Notes under the pieces: model-generated
Told to the model about the DNA's origin: nothing
What the model saw: only the letters and a program-made list of their open reading frames with translations
Databases searched by the model: none
Origin: Cinnamomum chago
Lineage: Eukaryota; Streptophyta; Magnoliopsida; Laurales; Lauraceae
Length of the DNA: 64,000 bases
Direction of reading: 5' to 3'
Assembly: GCA_038049695.1 (NCBI GenBank)
Contig: CP142451.1
Location: forward strand, 69,208,001 to 69,272,000
Part shown: one piece after another, positions 24,757-35,513 of the stretch
Position numbering within the stretch: position 1 is the first letter of the stretch
Layout: every line of letters starts with the position of its first letter
Position numbers and translations under genes: made by a program

Positions 24757-26470
24757 GTCCTACAAATTGAAATGGACTATAGGGTCAAAAAATCAAAAAC
24801 TCCCTCAAAAGGAGAAAAGAAGAAAACTGAGGGATCTTGCATCGAATGCCTCTCGGTTCAAAAAGCAGCAAGTGCATCCATCGCCTTCACCAAGGAAGAC
24901 CTCCTACTAGGCGAGACAAAGCACAACCGACCCCTGTACTTCACCGGGTACATCAAAGAGGTGCCAGTACGCAGAATCCAGATCGATCCAGGTTCTGCAC
25001 TCAACCTCATCTCCACTTCGGCACTCGAAGAACTGGGCATTCCGCCTAGCAAGCTGAGCCACACATCTGTGTCCATCTTTGGATATGATGGCAGCGCTCA
25101 AAGGCCGATCGGCAAAATCAGGTTCAAGTTGCAAATCGGTGATCTTATCTCCGAGGTCACTGTCTATGCAATAAAGACCCCTTCATGCTACAACATCCTT
25201 CTCGGACGCCCCTGGATACACGAGAATGGTGTTGTCCCTTCGACTTTACATCAGTGCATCAAGTTCGTTGGTAATGACGGCTTGATACATCGAGTGTTTG
25301 CAGACAAAAAGCCCTTCAAAGGCAAAGAAGTCTATTTCGAAGATGCTCAGATGTACAAAGATGAAAAAGAAGAAAGGGAGGAAGAAACAGCACCCTTTGC
25401 CGAAAATCTCCAGAAAGACAAAGGCAAGGCTCCTCAGCAATCACCGGAAGAAAACAAACCCTCTATCAAAACCGAAGAGAATAATCAATCTCCCTTCATG
25501 GTCTCCCTCAAGTCTTCAAAGCCTCTGGTGATCACCACCAAAGCAAAGAAGACAAAACAAAAGGCTGGGGGCAAGTTTGCTGTCTCCTTCGTGTCTATCT
25601 TGCAAGACACGGATTCGGACTCAGAGCCAGAAGATGACACATCGTCAAGCCAAGCTGATGATCAACAAGTCCAGCCCGCTCTCACTCTGATGGAGACAAC
25701 CGTTGACATAGAAGATCCGGCATCTGCTTCCGTCGTTGTTCCAGCAACATCAGCAGAAGAAAAGCCAATCTTCTTCCATAAATCGGGAGTTTCTTCATCA
25801 AATTCTTCGCTTGAACCTTTCCAAAATAAAGGTATGCCTCAACTATCCCTGTATAGTCCAATGGCACAAGCTATCATGAAGAAAATGGGCTACGACGCTC
25901 AGAACCCAATCGGTTTGGGAGGTGGCCGTGGTATTATCACGCCATTGGAACCAACCCTGACCAAAAGTCAACTGGAAGGTTGGAAACCCCACCGCCACAT
26001 AGAAAAGTCTTCACATGGGCTGGGGTATGATCCTGACGCTCCCTTGAGACAGTTGACACAAAGGCTGCAAAGTCGTCTTGCCGACCAAGCCTCAACATCT
26101 CATATTAATGAAGACATCGATCTCCCCGGATATCTCTTTGAAGAGTCACTCGTCGAAGATTTAGGAAGCTCACCCAATTGGTATGATTTCTCGGATGATG
26201 AAGAGGAATTGACCGATGGTACGGATACACGATTTTCTAGCCCAGAAGAACCATCATCTCCAAAAGAAGTGCCCTACTTCGACCTAGTTTCAACAGGTGA
26301 TTGGGACCATCTCATAGAAAATCTTGAGAAAAGTACCAATCAAGAAGACCCATGGACAAAAGCAGAGCCGTGGTCTGTAGATACCTTTCGAACTCCAGAA
26401 GGCTTTGTTGGGCTGGAAGCCTCCGAAAATATTGTGGAGGAACCACCTTCAAACCTTCCAACTGAAGATT
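24757..26470 (+). CDS. Aspartic protease and G-patch region of element A
   Basis: This is the same frame as gag and RT. The retropepsin active site appears as IDPGSALNLIS, with the aspartate codon at 24985-24987; the usual D-T/S-G triad reads D-P-G here. The flap and C-terminal part follow (YNILLGRPWIHE, about 25190-25230). An acidic linker is followed by a G-patch-like segment, MKKMGYDAQNPIGLGGGRG (about 25879-25935). G-patch domains occur in some retroelement polyproteins and are thought to bind nucleic acid. The product would cleave the polyprotein in the virus-like particle. The 24754 stop separates it from gag. Confidence 0.8.
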
Positions 26471-27392
26471 CTGTTCAAAAGATAGACTTGGGAACACCTG
26501 ATAACCCACGTCCTGTATTCATAAGCAAGAATATAAAGGATGATGAGTTACCCGAGTATATCGCGTTTCTTCATGAGTTCGTTGATTGTTTTGCATGGTC
26601 TTACGCTGAGATGCCTGGCTTAGACCCCAAAATAGCAGTCCACAAACTCAATCTTCAAAAAGATATCAAGCCTGTCAAACAAGGCCAAAGAAGGTTCCTT
26701 CCTGACGTGATGGACAAAATTGAACAAGAAGCTCAAAAACTCAAAAGCGTTGGCTTCATCCGTAAGGAACAACATCCTGAATGGTTGGCCAACATCGTCC
26801 CCGTGACAAAGAAAAATGGGCAAATCAGGGTCTGCATTGATTACAGAGACCTAAACAACGCATGCCCAAAAGATGAATTCCCGCTCCCTATACCGGAGGT
26901 GATGATCGACAACACCTGTGGGTTCGAGCGAATGACATTCATGGATGGCTTCTCTGGCTACAATCAGATAAAGATGCATCCTGAAGATGAAAAACACACA
27001 GCATTTCGGACCCCGTTTGGCGTGTATTGCTACACTGTCATGCCATTCGGTCTGAAGAATGTCGGCGCTACATATCAGAGGGCTATGATGAAGATATTCC
27101 AAGATATGCAGCACAAGACGGTCGAATGTTATGTCGATGACCTCGCCGTCAAAAGCAAAAGAAAAGAAGACCTTCTCAAAGATCTTCGAGAAGTCTTCCT
27201 CCGACTTCGCAAACACAAACTGCGAATGAATCCCCTCAAATGCTTCTTCGGTGTTTCATTGGGTAAGTTTCTCGGATTCATAGTACGGAAAACTGGCATA
27301 GAGCTTGACCCCACCAAGGTCAAGGCTATCCTAGAAATGCCATCTCCAAGAACCCTAAGACAATTAAAAGGGCTCCAAGGAAGATTGGCATA
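26471..27392 (+). CDS. Reverse transcriptase of element A (3' truncated)
   Basis: Palm and finger motifs are in order: VCIDYRDLNNACPKDEFPLP (26831-26890), FMDGFSGYNQI, FRTPFGVYCYTVMPFGLKN and the catalytic YVDD (27130-27141). The thumb starts with FLGFIV and RQLKGLQGRLAY. The frame is open from 24772 until it runs into LTR L3 at 27393. The connection and first RNase H domain that normally follow are absent; coding resumes near 31384 with YVPQKAIKGQALADFLA. RT would copy element RNA inside particles. Motif wording is of the Tat/gypsy type. Confidence 0.92.
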
Positions 27393-28767
27393 TGTGAGAA
27401 CCCAACCCCTAATCTCTTGGATTAGTGTTGTTTTATTTGTGGATTAGTTTCTCCTAGTGGGATTAGTAGTTGTTGGGTTGAGTTTGTGAGCTAGAATGAG
27501 TTTTCTTCTAGTTTTGGGCTTTTGAGTGCTTTGGTAGCTTGTGGGGCCCTTTGGGGGTTCCCTTTTCGGCTTTGCTTTTACTTGTGAGATTTTCCCGATT
27601 TGCTTCGTATTGTGTTTTTGGTCCATTGCATTCATCTTGAGGAATCCTACAACTTTCATGTTGATCTCGTATCCATTTGAGAACCCAAAAACCGATTTCT
27701 TGGCCTTGAGGGCAAAACAGTCTTTTCACGCCAAATCTGTACCCAAAACTCGATATTCTCGAAATCCGTGAAACATACACTTTTTGGAAACTAGATATTT
27801 CGACGATCATTTCTGCCTTCTTCGTCGAATCCATCCGAGGTCCCGAATTAGATGATTTCAGCCACCTAAGTCCTTTAAGTTATGGGACCCATTCTCACTT
27901 GCTTATAAAAGGGAACCCATCTCCTTCATTCACTTCATTCTCCATTTTCCAGCCCAAACCAGCAACCTAGGGTTTTCCCATTGTGCAACTTCTTCTTCTT
28001 CTTGCTTCTTCATCTCCAAGCCACACAAATCTTGCACCAAACTAGAAATGGAGATCACCATTCTCTTCTCCACCTTGCAAGCTTTTCATGGATGCCATTA
28101 GAAGAGAAATCCACCAACATTGAGACCTTCCTTGAGCTTGTTCTTCTCATTTGAAAGTCATCCAAGTAAGTTCCCTCCTCAAATCTTCTAGATATGTGTT
28201 CTTCTTGCCCTTGAGAAGCTCCATTTTCATTATTGGGAGTTCTTTCTTCTTCTTCATTGTTTAACCCATTTTTGGGTTGTTTTGGGGGTTTTTGTAGAGA
28301 TTGTGGATCTTGAGCTTGAGAGGTGATTAGGAGCTTGATTTTCTTGATTAGAGTCAAAGGCAAGTGGTTGATTGGATCGTTTTGATTATTAACATGTTTT
28401 GGTGAAAATCTTGATTTCATTGATGGTTTTGGTAATTTTAATAGTTGTTTTTGATATGATAAATATTGATTATGAGATGTGCTTATTGATGAGTTATTCT
28501 TTCTTGTTAAGCTCTTGAAAGTGCATGCATCCTATTGTCAAGAATTTCAAATGGTTTCACATGAATGAGTTTTCTCCACTTTGAGTTTTATTGTGGATGG
28601 AATAGATGGAAAGTATGGAAATGGAGGAACTTGAAATGAGGAGCTCTTTAGCTCATTTTAATGTCTTGGAAACATGTGTTTAAGCCCCCTTGTTTATAGT
28701 TTTATGTGATTGATTATATGTTGGAAGGAAAGGAAAGAAAAAGAGAAAAATCAGAATTCTCGGACCT

Positions 28768-28910
28768 GCACTGCGCCCAGGTCCGATCGATCGGACGTTC
28801 AGGCCGATCGATCGGACTGAGTTTTAACTGTAAGCCTTTTTCAGCCGATCGATCGACCGATCGCTCGGACCCTGTGCAGAAATTTTGGCCGATCGATCGG
28901 ACCGGTGAAT
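28768..28910. repeat. Palindrome cassette of L3 (CGATCG class)
   Basis: Five clusters of CCGATCGATCGG-type palindromes lie in 140 bp at the position where L1 has GGCTAACCGCC words and L2 has CTCGAG words. The flanking LTR sequence is shared with the other copies, so only the cassette differs. Confidence 0.85.
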
Positions 28911-30104
28911 TTTGAGAATTTTATTTTTTTCCTTAGTGCTAGGTGGGACCTTGGCTACCCTTTTTGGACTAATTGGACTATGGGTGAGATGTCTTGTGCC
29001 GACGCTTCTCACGGTTAGTTTAGTGGCATCGAAGTTCAATCCGTTTCAATCTTGAACGGGATGGAATGACACGATAACTCCTTTATATCCAAATATAAGT
29101 CTTTTGCCTTGGTTATCGCGAATTCCATTCCTTTCGATGACTGAATAGGTTGGTTGATGTTTCCGAATTAACGTCATGCCTAGGATGGACCGTCTATAAC
29201 CTTGATTTTTCCTAGTATGAAATCTAGTACTACCCACAAGCTCATTTTAAGTTGTGAAAATAGTAAAAGTGCATAAGGAGCCCGGAATGTCTTCAAACTC
29301 AAGGAGTACCAAGTAATTATCATAATCGACATACGGGACCCCTATTCACTTAAGTAGATCTTGCAATCAATATTTTTCCCGAAATGGTATAGTGCATTAT
29401 ATTTCCTCATTTCCCGAGATTTGCATCACATGATATGAAATGAAAGTGTGCCCTTGAGCACCCCGTTTTACCCGTTTATTTATTGTACTTGATTTACTTG
29501 TTTCCCCGAAAGCATTGGAGTTACTTTAGTAACAGTTATTGTCCCGAAATGTATTGCCCGATATGATATGACAGTGTGCCCTTGAGCACCCCCGTTTACC
29601 CGTTTATTTACGTGCCCTTGAGCACCCCCGTTTACCCGTTTATTTACTGTACTTGATTACTTGATATGTCTCGATTGGTTTTATCCTATGAGTCGGCATC
29701 ACTAAGCTTGGATACCTTGCCAGTCTGATCCACTGACTTGAAAATCCCTCTCCCGTCCCGCCAGCTGCAGTTTGGATCCCGATACCCGGTTATTGCCGTG
29801 GTCCCGTCCCGATACCCGGTTCGCTACCGTGGTCCCGTTCCCGTGTATTTATTATTGTATATATGATTTACGTTGAGTCTCCTCACCTTGTGTGACTGAG
29901 ACCAACGTCCCGCTCTTGTCACTTCGGTGATAGAGGACTTAGCTTCTTGTGATTGCCATCTTGCCAGTTCCCGATTCCTTGGACACCCGATATGGTTTAT
30001 ATTGCTTACTTGTTTTCAGTTAAATGATTCATTGCTTTTATGAAAGTTGTTATTTAGATAAGTGTTAATGCTCTCCATTGTAAATTCAGTCACTATTATA
30101 TTGT

Positions 30105-30790
30105 GTTATGTTCTTTGCACACGTACAGGTTTTACATGAATGTCGGTTGGGTGAATACCCGTGCTTTTACATATGTTTCTAACGATCGATGGCTTTTGCT
30201 AGATTTATATGATTTCACATGTCTTAAACGAAAACCCGAATTGTTAAATATCCGTGCTTTGTTTTAAATGACATTTGACTTGTGAGATTCCCATGTTTAT
30301 ACACGTTTTAAATGATTACCCGATTTGTCAAGTATACATGGTTTGAAATATATTTTAGATGACACTTGTTTTGCCAGATTCCTATGTTTATACCTATTCT
30401 ACATGATACCCGATTTGTTTAAATATTCATATCTTGGGATAGGTTTAAACGAACATTAGTCTTGTCAGATTTCTTGGGTTACACTCGTTTTAAATGAACA
30501 CCCGGTTTGTTAAATATCCGTATTTTCACATATGTTTCAAAGGGACATTGGTTTTTGCTAGACTGCTATGAATACCTGGTTTGTTGTATACTTGTGTTTT
30601 TACTTAAGTTTCAAATGAACGTTGTTTTGCCATACCGCTATATTTATACATGTTTTAGACGAATACCCGATTGTCAAATATCTATGCCTTTACAGATTAT
30701 GTAAATGAACATATGCTTTATTAGATCTTCAGGCTTTTACTCATGCTTGAAAAGAATACATGTTTTGCCCGAGATTCCCGACTTTGCACC
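30105..30790 (+). repeat. 91-bp-type tandem array in L3
   Basis: About seven diverged copies of the L0 array unit are present, recognisable by TTTTGCCAGATT, ATGTTTATAC and ATACCCGATTTGT blocks. It marks L0 and L3 as one subgroup. Confidence 0.75.
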
Positions 30791-31383
30791 CGTATAATTA
30801 TATGCAGTACTTGATCGATTAGCATGATTTATTATATGTTTTACTCTTTAGTATATTTGTGATCTTTTCATCCACCTGCCAGACCGTCGTGTCTGACCCA
30901 CTACTTTTGGTACTCAGGTTCAGAGTTATTCGCCCTGAGTTGAGTGTTTTGTTGGCTTTGGAGCCATGCCTTGCAGGTTGTTTTGTCGGCTATGTCATGT
31001 AGACATTGAGTCTGAGATCGGAGCTACGTCACATTTGGGTAGTAGTCTATAGCTTATTGTAGTATGGCTTTTATTAGCCTTTTTCTTGGGATTCTTAATT
31101 AATGTACATTGATAATTGTAACTTGAACATATTCGGGAATGTAATATCCTGTTACTGTCAGCTCTGTGATTTATTGTGATGTTTACTCCAGTCTGAGATG
31201 ATACTTGATATACTAGCTATGTGCTAAAGGTTGAGTGCGACGCGGAATCCGATGGCCACGGACTTCGGGTCGCAACGCCACAAATGCTTCCGCAAAAATA
31301 TTCAGAATGTGTTGTCTTCACACACGCGGATCTTGGGAGAAAAATACATTTATCCTTAATCCCATCTCCCGCCCCCGAGGTTC

Positions 31384-32100
31384 TGGTTCGGTATGTACCA
31401 CAAAAAGCAATCAAAGGCCAAGCTCTAGCAGACTTCCTCGCGGAGCATCCATTGCCTAAAGATTCTCCACTCAGGGATGACCTCCCAGATGAACCGGTCT
31501 ACAGTGTGGAGACTTCCTTATCAAATGCTTCCTGGCACATGTACTTCAATGGCGCAACCAGGACAAATGAAAAGGGAAATCAAAAATCGGGAATTGGCAT
31601 TCTCTTTGTTAGTCCCGATAAATACATGATTCCGCATGCATTCTCGCTACTGGAACCATGTTCAAACAATGCAGCTGAGTACCAAGCCCTGATCATAGGA
31701 TTGGAACTCGCCCTCGAATCCGGCATCACTATGCTGGAAGCGTTTGGAGACTCTCAACTGATCGTCAACCAGATGAATCAGAAATTTGAAGTCAGGAAGC
31801 CCGATCTGTTGCCTTACTACAACAAGGCACAATCGCTTCGACAAAAGTTCGACATCTGTCACATCACCCACATCCTCAGAGGTGAAAACATTCGTGCAGA
31901 TGCCCTGGCTGGACTTGCTGCGTCTATGGCAATCCAAGAAGGGGAAAACATGCAAGTTACAGTGTGTCAAAAAAGGATTCTCCCTCCTCTCAACACACAT
32001 CAAGCAGTTGCTGAATGCCACCAAGTGGTTGGAAGTCGGATCTCCGTCCTTAAACCTCTGATCGGCGACTGGAGGGGTTCGTTCATTGATTACATAATGT
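31384..32100 (+). CDS. Second (archaeal-type) RNase H of element A
   Basis: Coding resumes with YVPQKAIKGQALADFLAEHP, the linker typical of Tat elements, and enters an RNase H domain. The segments MYFNGATR, NNAAEYQAL, FGDSQLIV and ENIRADALAGLA hold the four metal-binding positions. The first is Asn (31548-31550) where Asp is expected; Glu, Asp and Asp are present at the others. An extra RNase H of this type downstream of RT is a hallmark of the Tat/Ogre group. The domain would remove RNA from the RNA-DNA hybrid. The frame continues to the TAA at 32364. Confidence 0.85.
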
Positions 32101-33304
32101 TCGGAATCCTACCTGAAGATCCAAAAGAACAGGTAAGCATCCAAAGACGAGCCCCGAACTTTCATTTGGATATTCCTTCAAAAATGCTGTATAGAAAATC
32201 CTACAACGGAGTACTTCTACGCTGCTTGTCACAACAAGAAGCTGAAGAAACACTCAAAGAAGTACATGCTGGTCTTTGTGGAGCCCATCAGGCTGGCCCT
32301 AAGCTCTACGATCAGATAAAAAGGTTAGGTTATTATTGGCCTACCATGGTGGCTGATGCAATTTAATTTGCTAAGCGTTGCCAACAATGCCAAATTCATG
32401 GAGACTATGTCCATATGCCTCCAGAATGGCTGCATCCTACAGCGATCTCATGGCCTTTTGAAGCCTGGGGTATTGACATCATAGATCCTATCTCCCCTCC
32501 ATCGAGCAAAGGTCATCGCTTCATCTTCGCCGCTATGGATTATTTTTCCAAGTGGTCAGAAGCATTCGCGCTTAGTGAAATGAAGACCTCATCAGTCCTT
32601 CAGTTCTTGCGCACCAACATCATTTGTCGCTTCGGCATACCTAAAAGATTCGTCCATGATAACGGACCGCAATTCCGGGATCACAGATTCTACAGGTTCT
32701 GCGACAAATACAAAATCCAAAGTTGTCCTTAAACTCCGTACAATCCGGCAGCGAATGGACTAGCAGAGGCCTTCAACAAGACGCTCTGCAAAATCCTCAA
32801 GAAAATGGTCTCTAGTCACAAAAGAGATTGGGGCGACAAACTGCCTGAAGCTTTGTGGGCCTATCGAACCACCGTTCGAGGACCAACCCATAGCACACAA
32901 TTCTCCTTGGCCTATGGATGCGAAGCTGTCCTTCCTTAAGGGTATCTCTACAAAATGACATGACGCAAGAAAGCAATGTCAAATTGAGACTTCAAGAGCT
33001 GGATAATCTCGATGAGAGACGGCTCGAAGCTCTACAAAACATTGAACTCTACCAAGCACGCATGGCAGGATCTTTTGACAAGAAGGTCAGGCAACGCGCC
33101 TACAAAAAGGGAGACTTGGTTCTTAGAGTAAGAAGACCTATGGTTTTTGCTCACAAATCCAAAGGCAAATTTGAACCAAAATGGGAGGGACCTTTCGTCA
33201 TCGACAAAATCTTCTCCAACGGCGCATACGCTCTTCTAAATATGGAGGGTGACAAGTGTATGCTGCCCATCAATGGAAAGTTCTTGAAGCGGTACTACCC
33301 TTGA
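32101..33304 (+). pseudogene. Integrase of element A
   Basis: The HHCC zinc finger spans about 32265-32395 (HAGLCGAHQ ... AKRCQQC), with a TAA at 32364-32366 inside it. The catalytic core has Asp in WGIDII (32475-32477), Asp in HDNGPQF (32658-32660) and Glu in GLAEAFNK (32766-32768); spacing from the second Asp to Glu is 35 residues, as expected. Further breaks are a TAA at 32730-32732 and a one-base loss near 32934 that shifts the frame before TAA 32937. The C-terminal part (to 33304) is intact in frame 2 and has the GPF-type segment KWEGPFVIDKIF. No chromodomain follows, which fits Tat. Integration function is lost. Confidence 0.88.
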
Positions 33305-33640
33305 AGGCTTTCCCCACCGGGTCAGAGCAATGTCTACATGGCCAAAGCCTATTCCTAGGTATCTGCTCGTCAAACCCACTCCTTTTGGAATTTTCATCCT
33401 CTTGTTGAAATTTCTAAAAAAAACCCCTCAAAACAATGTTTCTTTCATCGTTTCATTGTTCAAAAAAAAAAAGCAAATCCAAAAATCCAAGTTTAGGAGC
33501 CTCTTCCCAAACTTGACCAAAATTTTGGATCCTTGAACCCAAAATTCATGGTTTGAAACAAAATCAGGACCTAGGGATTTCAGCCCTAGTCCACCCCGGC
33601 TTTTACCCCAAAATGGTTTTGAGTCAAAATTTACGATCCT
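33305..33640 (+). other. Non-coding spacer after integrase of element A
   Basis: No coding signal is visible. The same sequence occurs reversed in fragment B at about 41965-42317, which shows it is a normal part of this element family. Confidence 0.7.
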
Positions 33641-34078
33641 CATGTCTTTAAACAAAAAATGGTTTTTCAAAAACCGCAGAGAAGCAACGTTCAGTCGATA
33701 CTTGCAAAACCCAAAATCGGAAGGATGCGACACCCATTCGATACTTCCAAAACCCCAAAATTTCAAAAATCGTGGAGACGCAACGTTCCAGTTGATTTCC
33801 ACAACCCAAATTTCAAAACAAACAAAAAACAAAACAAAGGTTCGAAAAAACCTCAAAATTCAAAAATCGTGGGGAAGCAACATTCCAACGATACCCACAA
33901 AACAAAATTTTTGAAGAAAAAAAGCAGGGAAGCGACGCTTAGTCGATACTTGCACCCAAATCCGCGGGGAGGCGACATTCCATCGATACTCGCAACCGAA
34001 TGAGCAAGGAGGCGACATTCCATCGATACTTGCAATACCATTCAGCAGGGAGGCGACTTTTAGTCGATACTTACATTT
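33641..34078 (+). repeat. GGCGACATTCCATCGATACT repeats of element A
   Basis: Seven or more diverged units of about 50-60 bp each contain GCGAC(A/G)TT..(C/G)ATCGATACT(T/C)GCA. They lie directly before the GGCTTTCATGCCA array. The reversed homologue in fragment B is 41430-41960. Confidence 0.8.
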
Positions 34079-35320
34079 TTGAAAACCAAAAACCTGGCTT
34101 TCACGCCAAAAAACCCGGCTTCCATGCCAAAAATCCGGCTTTCACGCCAAAAAACCCGGCTTCCATGCCAAAAATCCGGCTTTCACGCCAAAAAATCAAA
34201 AATCCGGCTTTCATGCCAAAAATCAAAATTCGGCTTCCATGCCAACAAAACAAAACTCGGTTTTCAAAAAAAATATCTGGCTTTCATGCCAAAAACAAAA
34301 AATCTGGCTTCCATGCCAAAAAGAAATTTCGGCTTTCATGCCAAAACCAAAATCTGGTTCTTACACCAAAAACAAAACCGGCTCTCATGCCACAAACCAA
34401 ATCTTGGCTCTCATGCCACAAAAAATCTTTGGCTCCCATGCCATCTCAAACTCGGCTTTCATGCCATTTTAAAAAAAAATCGGCTTTTACGCCACGAAAA
34501 CCGGCTGTCATGCCACCCCAAAAAAATCGGCTTTCATGCCACCTCAAAATTTCGGCTTTCATGCCATCTCAAAAATTTTTTGGCTCTCATGCCATCCCAA
34601 AATTTGGCTTTCACGCCACCAAAATCGGCTTTCATGCCACCTCAAAATTTCGGCTTCCACGCCATCCAAAATTTTGGCTCTCATGCCATAAACCCAAATT
34701 TCGGCTTTCATGCCATCTCAAATTTCGGCTTTCATGCCATCTCAAAATTTTTTTGGCTCTCATGCCATCTCAAAAAAATTTTGGCTCTCATGCCATCCCA
34801 AAATTTGGCTTTCACGCCACCAAAATCGGCTTTCATGCCACCTCAAAACTTCGGCTTCCACGCCATCCAAAATTTTGGCTCTCATGCCATAAACCCAAAT
34901 TTCGGCTTTCATGCCATCTCAAAATTCGGCTTTCATGCAATCTCAAAAAATTTTGGCTCTCATGCCATCCCAAAATTTGGCTTTCACGCCACCAAAATCG
35001 GCTTTCATGCCACCTCAAAATTTCGACTTCCACGCCATCCAAAATTTTGGCTCTCATGCCATAAACCCAAATTTCGGCTTTCATGCCATCTCAAAATTCG
35101 GCTTTCATGCCATCTCAAAAAAAAATTGGCTCTCATGCCATCCCAAAATTTGGCTTTCACGCCACCAAAATCGGCTTTCATGCCACCTCAAAATTTCGGC
35201 TTCCACGCCATCCAAAATTTTGGCTCTCATGCCATCTCGAAATTCGGCTTTCAAACCACACAAAAAAAAAACCCTGGCTTTTGCCGCAAAATCTGGCTTT
35301 CATGCCAAAACAACCCTTTT
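34079..35320 (+). repeat. GGCTTTCATGCCA minisatellite of element A
   Basis: About 50 copies of a 20-28 bp unit, GGCT(T/C)TCATGCCA plus an A-rich linker, run head to tail. From about 34580 the units form a higher-order repeat of roughly 170 bp, repeated three to four times with linkers in a fixed order. Because the unit has no stop codon in any forward frame, three overlapping long open frames arise with repeated peptides such as GFHAI or LSCHL. I do not treat these as genes. Repeat-rich 3' regions are known for this lineage. Confidence 0.9.
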
Positions 35321-35513
35321 GACAAAAGATTTTCACAAAATGACAACCTTTTGATCAAAATTCTCAAATAAACATTCTCACCCAACCTTTGCTTATTTTC
35401 ACCAAAAAGAATTTAAGTAAAAGGTACATAGAGTACCAAAAATGTTTTACATAGAGGTACCAAAAAAAGAAGAAGAGAGAAAAGAAGAAAAGAGTTTGTT
35501 ATAAATCAAGAGC

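Larger units (their letters stand above)
27393..31383 (+). mobile_element. LTR L3 inserted in element A pol (TGTGAG subgroup, 3' end clipped)
   Basis: It starts TGTGAGAACCCAACCCCTAA right after the RT codons GCA-TA. It ends at GGTTCTGGTTCGG, about nine bases short of the GGCGCGACA terminus seen in L0. No TSD is found: GCATA precedes the start, but TATGT follows the end. A TATAAAA box is at 27904-27910, a 5' splice-like site at 28165/28166, a CGATCGATCGG cassette at 28768-28910, ACCCGGTT blocks at 29772-29845, the 91-bp array at 30105-30790 and the AG-exon-GT module at 30883-30917. Bases 31221-31383 stay open in the integrase-side frame but are LTR, not protein. Confidence 0.85.

Noticed and set aside
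31221..31383. N-terminal part of the 381-codon frame as the start of an RNase H protein
   Set aside because: These bases are the 3' end of LTR L3 and match L0 at about 7900-8080. The protein homology starts only at 31384.
34000..35371. Three overlapping long open frames with repeated GFHA/LSCH peptides as genes
   Set aside because: The frames exist because the tandem repeat unit lacks stop codons in all forward frames. Linker length changes shift the frames freely, which argues against coding.
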